DNA of 64,000 nt from Micromonosporaceae bacterium (GTDB taxonomy: Bacteria; Actinomycetota; Actinomycetes; Mycobacteriales; Micromonosporaceae): positions 1 through 64,000 of the forward strand of contig JAHRHA010000012.1 of the NCBI GenBank assembly GCA_020027875.1, given 5' to 3'. Shown one piece after another: positions 57,653-64,000 of the stretch. The notes under the pieces were generated by a model. That model was not told where the DNA came from. It did no database searches and saw only the letters and a list, made by a program, of their open reading frames with translations. The number at the start of each line of letters is the position of its first letter. Position 1 is the stretch's first letter. The translations under genes and the position numbers were made by a program.

Positions 57653-59340
57653 ATGCGCGCGCCCCGACCCACGCGCGGACGACCACCGGCGGCGATCGTG
57701 GTGGGACCGCGCGGGAACGGCTGGGTGGGCTGCGAGGATCGAATAGCCTGGTTGCTGCGGGTCAATCGGATCTACGGCCGGGACGAACAGCTCTCGGTAG
57801 GAACCGAGTTTGCGCGCGCCTATCGTGGTGGTGTCGCTCAGCGCTCAGTGGACGGTACCCAGATCACGCGGTGGGAGCTGGCCAGGCAGCGCGTTGGATA
57901 CACTCCCATCCGCCGGTATGAGCAGCTCCTCGGACTCCGGAGAACGATCTGGTGGCGATAGCCGACGCCGTCTACCGGGAGACACTGGGACGACTCGGTT
58001 CGCCCACGCTGCAGCGCACGGTCGACCCGCTGTCGCCAGCGGTCAGGAATCGGACCGGGCAACTGTTGGACATGGCGCTGAGCACGGACGCAATGAACGG
58101 CGACGACTGGGACGAACTGACGGTCAATTTGTGGGCATTTCCCGCCGTGTTCGTGCATCCGCCGACCGCGTGGGCCGTCCTGGCGGAGAGACTGTTGCTC
58201 GAGATGATCATTTCGGGTGGCAATGGCTGGCTGCAGCGTTCGGAGGCTCTCTTCCGCCTGCTCGGCCACCCGTGCGGCGAGATGCCGGTTATCGCGGCGT
58301 GTGCGACGCTGTCGGCCGACCGAACTAACCAGATCTTCATCGAGCCATTGACGATCTTGGAGATGTCGTCGCATCCCGATGCGGCCAACCACCTCCTCCG
58401 CCAGATCGTCGACCCGACGAATGACCACGCCCATCGAGGTGCCTGGTGGGCGGTCGCGGAGAAAGTTGGTCGCGGCCACTTCACCAGTGCGCAACTGGAA
58501 GCGCTCGGTGACCAGGCGGTAGCACTGCTGACCGCTGACGCCCAGCATCCAGCATGCCGACTAGCAGCGGCCGAACTGCTGCGCCAGATGCCTGCAACGG
58601 CATCGTGGCGCGTACGTTCGGCCGTACGCCGTGTGGCGTCGGTCGACGCGTTGACCGGAAACGTACTCAAGACCGGCCGGACGGCACCGGCGGGCGTGGC
58701 CGCCGCGGTCGTGGCAGGACTGGCCGCCGACGCGATGCGGCTGACGCCACGCGACGTTCTCGATCACGACCCGATGCTGGCGCACCTGCTGGACGAGATG
58801 TTGTTCCATCCGCAGATCTCACACCGTTTGTTGGCCGCGCAGCTGATTGCCGCGTCGCCGTATAGTGTCGCCATTGGCGCGGCGATCGGCGACGAACTCC
58901 GGCGGCCACGGGTCCTGGCCAGCGCAGAACTCGCCGTACCGATGGTGAATGCGCTCACCCATTTCAGCGATGTGGACCGTCGACGCCTCGTCGAGCGGCT
59001 CGTCCTCGCCCCCGGTGTGCCCGCTCCGGTGATGGAGGCCGCGGCGTGGTCGGTCGGACACGGCCGTGGTCCAGGAGACCTTCGGTTCTGGCCCGCCGCG
59101 TTCGCCCGCCACCTCGCCGGAGGCGATCCACATGTCCATACCGGGCCGGCCGGCGCGCCACCCTTGACGGTCTCCGCCGCGCGCGGTCTGGTCTACTCAC
59201 TCGGCATTCACCATAATGTCGCGCTGCTGCGAAAGCTGCGCACCGACACGTCTGCGCCACACCACGTCCGCATCGCCGCCGCGTGGTGGCTCAACATCCC
59301 CGAGCACATCCTGAGCAGCGTCCGCCGACCGGACAACTAA
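57653..59340 (+). pseudogene. XRE-type helix-turn-helix regulator, one frameshift
   Basis: Two frames join. The first (57653-57961) has CEDRIAWLLRVNRIYGRDEQ, FARAYRGGVAQRSVDGTQIT and RWELARQRVGYTPIRRYEQL, an XRE helix-turn-helix as in large actinobacterial regulators. It ends LLGLR and then TAG. The second frame carries on PENDLVAIADAVYRE, exactly where family members continue, so one missing C near 57940 explains the break. The next ~455 residues are helical repeats of HEAT-like character (up to SSVRRPDN). Either a real frameshift, a sequencing error, or slippage; the C-run is short, so slippage is least likely. Confidence 0.7.
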
Positions 59341-59354
59341 GTCGTCCCGACGAA

Positions 59355-61826
59355 TCACAACTTGATGCGCTCATTGGCTGGGTCGTACAGAGGCCGCAGC
59401 GAGACCACCGCAGGGTACGTGGTCGCGCCGATCTCGACCGTCCACTCTCCACCGTCGAGCCACGCCTGATCGAGCGGCTGGCCTGCGTCGATCATGGCTA
59501 GCCCAACCGCGCCGCCGAGCGTGAAGCCGTACGACGCCGCCCGGATGTAGCCCACCGGCTGACCATTGCGGCGGACCACTTCGGCGTGGAACATGAGCGG
59601 CTCGGGGTCGGTGACGAGCACCTGGAGGAGGCGCCGGTGCAATGGCCCCGCCGCCTTCTTCGCCACTACCGCGTCGCGGCCGATGAAGCCCTCCGGCTTG
59701 TCCAGGGCGACCGCGAATCCCAGGCCGGCCTCCAGAACCGAGTCGGTGTTGTCGATGTCGTGGCCGTAGTCGCGGTAGCCCTTCTCCATCCGCAGGCTCC
59801 CCAGCGCCTTGAGCCCGGCGTGACGCAGCCCAATCGCGCGGCCCGCCTCGACGAGTCGGTCGTAGACGTGGATCGCCTGCTCGGCGGGTATATAGAGCTC
59901 GTAGCCGAGCTCACCCAGGTACGTAATGCGGATGCACAACACTCGCGCGAACCCAAGATCGATCTCGCGGGCGGTCCTAAAGGGAAACGCCACATTGGAC
60001 ATGTCCGCTGTGGTCAGCGACGCGAGCAGTTCCCGAGAGCGCGGACCCTGGACGTTGATCTGCCCGTAGCCAGAGGTTACGTCGGCAACGAAGGCATGCG
60101 CATCGGCGAAGTTTCGACGCATCCACGTCTCGGCGTGGCGGTGCGCGGTGTCCGAGGCGACAACCCAGAACCTGTCGTCGTCCAGTTTAGTCACTGTGAG
60201 ATCGGCCTCCAGCGCGCCGCCCTCGTTGAGCCACTGCGTGTACGTGATGACGCCGGCGTCGCCGTTGACTCGGTTGGCCGAGATGCGCTCAAGTTCGCGG
60301 CCGGCGTCGCGTCCCTGTACCAGGAACTTGGACATGAATGACATGTCCATGAGGATCACGCCGTCGCGGGCGGCGCGATGCTCGGCCTCCCAGTACGGGA
60401 ACCAGTTCTGCCGCCCCCACGACAGTGTGTCCACGTTCGGCTCTACACCTTCGGGCGCATACCAGTCGGGGCCCTCCCAACCGGTGACGTCCTTGAAGTA
60501 GGCGCCCCGCTCGCTGAGCCGGTGGTGCAGGGGCGAGAGCTTCGCGCCGCGGGCGGTCTGCATCGATCGGCCGGGGTAGTGGCATTGATAGACCATGCCG
60601 AGCGATTCCACCGTACGCGTGGCGCGGTACTCCGGATTGGACTGGTACCCGTGCAGGCGGTCGATGTTGATGCCGGTGATGTCGATGTCGGGCCGACCGT
60701 CGACGATCCAATGGGCCAGTGCCCGGCCGATACCTCCGCCGGTCAGGATGCCGATGGAGTTGAGCCCGGCCGCAACGAAGTAGTTCTTGAGCTCCGGCGC
60801 CTCACCGACCACGGGCTGCAGGTCCGGCGTGAAGCTCTCCGGCCCGCAGAAGAACTTACGGATGCCTGCGTCGCGCGAGACCGGGATCCGCTCCATGGCC
60901 TTCTCCACGTAAGGCGCCATGCGATCCCAGTCGGGGGGTAGCTCGCCGAAGGAGAAGTTGTCCGGAACGCCCTCAACCTTCCACGGCGCGCAGACCGCCT
61001 CGAACAGGCCGATCATCAGCCCCGCTCCCTCCTCCCGGAAGTAGCCGTAGGAGCCTGGGTCCTCGAACACCGGCAGCGACCCGTCCATGCCGTCAATGGG
61101 CTCGGTGAGAAGGTAGTAGTGCTCGGCCGCCTGCAGCGGGATGTTCACCCCCGCCATCGCGCCCAACTGGCGGGCCCACATCCCGGCGCAGTTGACCACG
61201 TACTCCGTCTCGATGTCGCCGTGGGGCGTCCGTACGCCGGTTACCACCCCGCCCCGTTGCAGGAAGCCGGTCGCGGGTACACCTTCGAAGATCTTGACGC
61301 CCCGCATCCGGGCGCCCTTGGCGAGCGACATCGTGACGTCTACTGGGTTCGCCCGCCCATCCTCCTTCACATAGAAGCCGGCGAGGATGTCGTCGGTGCG
61401 CGCGAGGGGGAACAACCCCTTCACCTCGCCCGGGGAGATCTCCTGCACATCGACGCCGCACAGGCGGTTGAACGCCGACACCCGGCGATACTCCTCCAGC
61501 CGGTCGACATCCGCCGCAACCTCGATGAACCCGACCTGCCTGAGCCCGGTGGCAAGACCGGTCTCGGCCTCGAGTCGGCCATACAGGTCGCGGGTGTACT
61601 TGCGCATCTCCGTCGACGTCTCCGACGTCGAGCCGAAGGTGACCATGAGCCCCGCCGCGTGCCAGGTCGTGCCGCACGTCAACCGGTCCCGCTCGAGCAG
61701 CACCACGTCCGTCCAACCGAGATGCGCGAGGTGATAGGCGACGGAGGTTCCGATGACCCCGCCGCCAACCACCACGACGCGGGCACGACCCGGGACGCCG
61801 TCTGGCGGGGCGACGCTGTTGGTCAT
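59355..61826 (-). CDS. Dimethylglycine/sarcosine dehydrogenase-like FAD enzyme with GcvT domains
   Basis: An 823-residue protein. Domain order: DAO flavoprotein (VVVVGGGVIGTSVAYHLAHL at about 17-36, and GTTWHAAGLM with the His that binds FAD covalently in DMGDH), the FAO_M insert near 380-435, GCV_T aminomethyltransferase (PRSRELLASLTTADMSNV onward) and GCV_T_C. It would oxidise an N-methyl amine such as dimethylglycine or sarcosine and pass the one-carbon unit to tetrahydrofolate. ATG at 61826 overlaps the TGA of a 34-codon frame (61823-61927) that has no ribosome binding site and is probably not real. No electron-transfer flavoprotein gene is adjacent. Confidence 0.88.
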   Translation of the reverse strand: MTNSVAPPDGVPGRARVVVVGGGVIGTSVAYHLAHLGWTDVVLLERDRLTCGTTWHAAGLMVTFGSTSETSTEMRKYTRDLYGRLEAETGLATGLRQVGFIEVAADVDRLEEYRRVSAFNRLCGVDVQEISPGEVKGLFPLARTDDILAGFYVKEDGRANPVDVTMSLAKGARMRGVKIFEGVPATGFLQRGGVVTGVRTPHGDIETEYVVNCAGMWARQLGAMAGVNIPLQAAEHYYLLTEPIDGMDGSLPVFEDPGSYGYFREEGAGLMIGLFEAVCAPWKVEGVPDNFSFGELPPDWDRMAPYVEKAMERIPVSRDAGIRKFFCGPESFTPDLQPVVGEAPELKNYFVAAGLNSIGILTGGGIGRALAHWIVDGRPDIDITGINIDRLHGYQSNPEYRATRTVESLGMVYQCHYPGRSMQTARGAKLSPLHHRLSERGAYFKDVTGWEGPDWYAPEGVEPNVDTLSWGRQNWFPYWEAEHRAARDGVILMDMSFMSKFLVQGRDAGRELERISANRVNGDAGVITYTQWLNEGGALEADLTVTKLDDDRFWVVASDTAHRHAETWMRRNFADAHAFVADVTSGYGQINVQGPRSRELLASLTTADMSNVAFPFRTAREIDLGFARVLCIRITYLGELGYELYIPAEQAIHVYDRLVEAGRAIGLRHAGLKALGSLRMEKGYRDYGHDIDNTDSVLEAGLGFAVALDKPEGFIGRDAVVAKKAAGPLHRRLLQVLVTDPEPLMFHAEVVRRNGQPVGYIRAASYGFTLGGAVGLAMIDAGQPLDQAWLDGGEWTVEIGATTYPAVVSLRPLYDPANERIKL

Positions 61827-61985
61827 GAGCGCTTGCTCCGATCTTGGGGGACTTGCCAGGCAACCAGCCTAGACAAGCCATCCAGCCCTGCCCACCGGCG
61901 GGGATGCTGGCGGGACAGCTCGGGCATTTCGGACACGTGCGGGCCGGTAGCATCGGTGCGACCGTCGAAGCCAGGGGAGAGCCAC

Positions 61986-62498
61986 ATGGGCAGACCGGGA
62001 CCGGATCCCTCTACAAGGGACGTCGTGCTGCGAGATGTGACAGAGGCCGACCTTCCGATACTCTTCGACCAGCAACTCGACCCAGAGGCCAACCGGATGG
62101 CCGCCTTTCCAGCCCGGGACCGGGATGCGTTCATGGCACATTGGACCAAGATCATGGCGGATGAGAGCGTCCGACAGCAGACCATACTCGCGGACGGTCA
62201 GGTGGCCGGCAACGTTGTCTGCTTTGGGCCGCCCGACGACCGAGAGATCGGCTACTGGATCGGTCGGACGTTCTGGGGCAAGGGAGTCGCGACTAGGGCC
62301 CTGTTAGCGTTCTTGGTCCAGGTAGAGGGCCGCCCGTTGTACGCCCATGTCGTCAGCGACAACGTCGGCTCCATCCGAGTTCTGGAGAAGTGCGGATTCA
62401 CGGTTGCTCGGCGCGTCACAGAGTTCTTCGAACAACGCGGCGAGGAGGTCGAGGCCGTCATTCTGAAACTGGACGCCAACGATATCCCCACGGCATGA
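61986..62498 (+). CDS. GNAT-family N-acetyltransferase
   Basis: A 170-residue GNAT of the RimJ/RimL type: DVVLRDVTEADLPILFDQQL opens it, then DREIGYWIGRTFWGKGVATR with the acetyl-CoA loop (W-G-K-G-V-A-T-R), and SDNVGSIRVLEKCGFTVARR as the closing motif. ATG at 61986 follows GGGGAGAG. Its TGA overlaps the ATG of the kinase-like gene (ATGA), so the pair is translationally coupled. Acetyltransferase plus kinase pairs are common in resistance loci but also elsewhere; no substrate can be named. Confidence 0.88.
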   Translation: MGRPGPDPSTRDVVLRDVTEADLPILFDQQLDPEANRMAAFPARDRDAFMAHWTKIMADESVRQQTILADGQVAGNVVCFGPPDDREIGYWIGRTFWGKGVATRALLAFLVQVEGRPLYAHVVSDNVGSIRVLEKCGFTVARRVTEFFEQRGEEVEAVILKLDANDIPTA

Positions 62499-63415
62499 TT
62501 CGTCGCGTGCAGACGCTGCCGCCCGAGGTTCTCCGGATCGCCGACTGGGGTGGTGAGGCCGGGCGCCGGTGGGTAGCCGGTCTGCCCGAGCGGCTCGCAC
62601 TGCTCTCCGACGCCTGGGAGCTCACATTGGGAGTCCCTTTCACCGACGGCTACTGCTCGTACACCACCCCGGCGACGAGGGACGGCGGTTCGCCCGCCGT
62701 ACTGAAGGTCCCGTTCGTCGACGAAGAGAACTACGCCGAGGCGCGTGCCCTTCAAACGTACGATGGTGATGGTGCGGTCCGGCTGCTCGCCTATCACGCC
62801 GACACTGGAGCGATGCTGCTGGAGCGCGCCGAGCCGGGTAGCTCGCTCAAGGCGTACCCCGACCGGATAAAAGCAGTAGAGATCGCCTGTGCGTTGCTCA
62901 CCCGGTTGCGCCGCCCGCTCACCCCACCGGCGGGGCAGATCGCCCAGATCCCAGACCCGCCGAACGGTACCGAGATGGCGGCTGGAATTGCCGCCACGCT
63001 GCGCGGTGCGCGACCCGGCGCCCTCCCAGTGGAGCTACTTGCGAGTGCGATCGGTTGGGCCGACCGGTTGGCCTCGGCGCCCGCCGGCCCGGAGCTGCTG
63101 GTCAACCGCGACGCGCACCTGGACAACATCCGTGCGGCGCGGCGCGAACCGTGGCTGCTCATCGACCCGAAGCCGCTCGTCGGGGAGGCCGCGCTGGACG
63201 GCGGGTGGCTCCTTCTCGATCTGCTCACCGACGGCCCGACGCGCACATTGGCCGACGAGTGGGCCCCCCGCGTCGCGGCCGGGTTGGCCTTAGAGGAGAC
63301 ACGCGTACGCGGATGGTCGCTGATCCGGGCTATGGAGAACGCGGCGTTTGAGGTCGCGGGCGGCAACGATCCGTCCGAGGACCTGGCCTTCGCCGATGCG
63401 GTGGCACGACAGTAG
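62495..63415 (+). CDS. APH(6)/hydroxyurea-type kinase-like protein
   Basis: About 306 residues of the aminoglycoside/hydroxyurea kinase family: WELTLGVPFTDGYCSYTTPA, PAVLKVPFVDEENYAEARAL, and a catalytic loop LLVNRDAHLDNIRAARREP followed by WLLIDPKPLVGEAALDGGW. The catalytic Asp and Asn are there, but the usual H-G-D begins N-R-D here. This family includes streptomycin 6-kinase; sequence alone does not show an antibiotic substrate. It overlaps the preceding acetyltransferase by 4 bases. Confidence 0.75.
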   Translation: MIRRVQTLPPEVLRIADWGGEAGRRWVAGLPERLALLSDAWELTLGVPFTDGYCSYTTPATRDGGSPAVLKVPFVDEENYAEARALQTYDGDGAVRLLAYHADTGAMLLERAEPGSSLKAYPDRIKAVEIACALLTRLRRPLTPPAGQIAQIPDPPNGTEMAAGIAATLRGARPGALPVELLASAIGWADRLASAPAGPELLVNRDAHLDNIRAARREPWLLIDPKPLVGEAALDGGWLLLDLLTDGPTRTLADEWAPRVAAGLALEETRVRGWSLIRAMENAAFEVAGGNDPSEDLAFADAVARQ

Positions 63416-63452
63416 AGTCGAGAAGACTCCGCGGGCGCAAGGGAGCTACACG

Positions 63453-64000
63453 TTGGCCAGGTTTGACGACGCGACCGCCGTGGAAGGGACGAACGGCAGG
63501 TACACCGCGAATCTCGATCCAGAGTGGACGGTCAGCGGTAACCCACACGGTGGCTACCTGCTCGCGATCCTGGCGCGCGCGCGGCCATCGCAGCCGACGA
63601 TCACGGCACCCACCCTCACCCGTTGTCGGCCAGTGCGGTCTACGTCTCCCCGCCGGTGGAGGTCGCACCGGCGGAGACCTGCCCGGTCAACCCGATTGAG
63701 CCACCGGGCGCCGGGGTCCGGGTCGCGATGCTCGACATGGTCGAGCAGCGCCTCGACCGGGCGTCGTTCGGGGGCCGGCCGGCGGCTCCGGTGAGATCCG
63801 CGGTTGGCTCGGCTTCGCCGACGCCACTCCATTCGACCCGGTCAGCCTGCTCCACGCCGTCGACTCGTTCCCGCCGGCCACATTCACGACCCGCAGCATC
63901 GGCTGGGTGCCGACGCTCGAGCTGACCGCCTGCATCCGGGGTGTGCCCGCACCGGGACGGCTGCGCGTGCGGCAACGCGCCCGCGTTCTTGCCGGCAACC
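63453..64000 (+). pseudogene. TesB-like acyl-CoA thioesterase, frameshifted, runs off the window
   Basis: TTG at 63453 has GGGAG upstream. Frame one reads RYTANLDPEWTVSGNPHGGY and LLAILARA, a double-hotdog thioesterase start. In a CG-repeat tract near 63576 the frame shifts and continues AAIAADDHGTHPHPLSASAV and YVSPPVEVAPAE. Near 63790 a second shift leads to GEIRGWLGFADATPFDPVSL, then GWVPTLELTACIRGVPAPGR and LRVRQRARVL, the usual second hotdog. Two lesions make a working product unlikely unless the CG tract is misread. The C terminus is beyond 64000. Confidence 0.7.

Noticed and set aside
57838-58548. Minus-strand frame opposite the XRE regulator
   Set aside because: No motifs, and the plus-strand frames continue a known regulator family.
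59110-59132. Another copy of the 27-bp repeat core (CGCCGGAGGCGATC)
   Set aside because: Only 14 bases match and they lie inside a conserved-looking coding region; chance similarity in GC-rich DNA is likely.

Overview
The window is a 64 kb piece of a high-GC actinobacterial chromosome. The gene content (WhiB, DUF2630, DUF6458, SCO6745-type, GPGG small membrane protein, F420-type luciferase-like oxidoreductase, AfsR/SARP regulators, SigB/SigF-type sigma factor, PASTA protein, ROK and Crp regulators) fits a Micromonosporaceae-like organism. That placement is inferred from gene content and codon bias, not proven. No rRNA, tRNA, CRISPR array or intact insertion sequence was seen.

Layout. 0-5.6 kb is an accessory, eroded stretch: a frameshifted DinB gene, an IS110-type transposase remnant, a methyltransferase, a Nudix hydrolase, an F420-type oxidoreductase and a truncated acetyltransferase joined to a stray gene fragment. 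5.8-14.6 kb holds two giant SARP-related regulators of opposite architecture (BTAD at the C terminus in one, at the N terminus in the other) around an aminoglycoside-phosphotransferase-like kinase. 15.7-20.5 kb is a four-gene trans-4-hydroxyproline catabolic operon (DapA-family deaminase, epimerase, two dehydrogenase components). 21.3-25.5 kb has an MFS transporter, a badly decayed glycogen-debranching gene, an AraC regulator and a CBS protein.

26-29 kb carries a partner-switching stress cassette: a free STAS antagonist, a STAS-sigma factor fusion and a STAS-HATPase (RsbW-like) fusion, followed by WhiB. The three STAS domains differ at the phospho-acceptor position (Ser, Ala, Asp). A fourth STAS gene and the tail of its RsbU-type phosphatase lie decayed at 47 kb. 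A 27-bp repeat family lies in this region and again inside a membrane-protein gene at 35 kb. 29.5-33.7 kb has a ROK repressor, a TPR protein and a RecQ helicase. 33.8-38.7 kb has a Rieske/DUF6529/exported-protein operon divergent from an adenylate cyclase-Crp operon with overlapping reading frames.

38.7-42.7 kb: an ABC-2 exporter, a PASTA protein, a uridine-kinase-like protein with a broken P-loop and a DUF72 protein. 42.7-46 kb: a PheS-related ligase (SrmL type), a DinB protein and an aldehyde dehydrogenase in one operon, behind a leader that ends in an intrinsic terminator. 46-54 kb is cell-envelope and housekeeping material: a lytic-transglycosylase-like protein, a class A penicillin-binding protein, an M3 peptidase and dodecin. 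54-64 kb has a membrane-anchored solute-binding-like protein with unusual predicted topology, a glgB fragment, an orphan zinc-finger anti-sigma factor, a frameshifted XRE regulator, a dimethylglycine/sarcosine-dehydrogenase-like enzyme, a GNAT-kinase pair and a frameshifted thioesterase that leaves the window.

An unusual number of genes carry single-base frameshifts. This may be real decay or residual sequencing error, and it should be kept in mind when reading the pseudogene calls.
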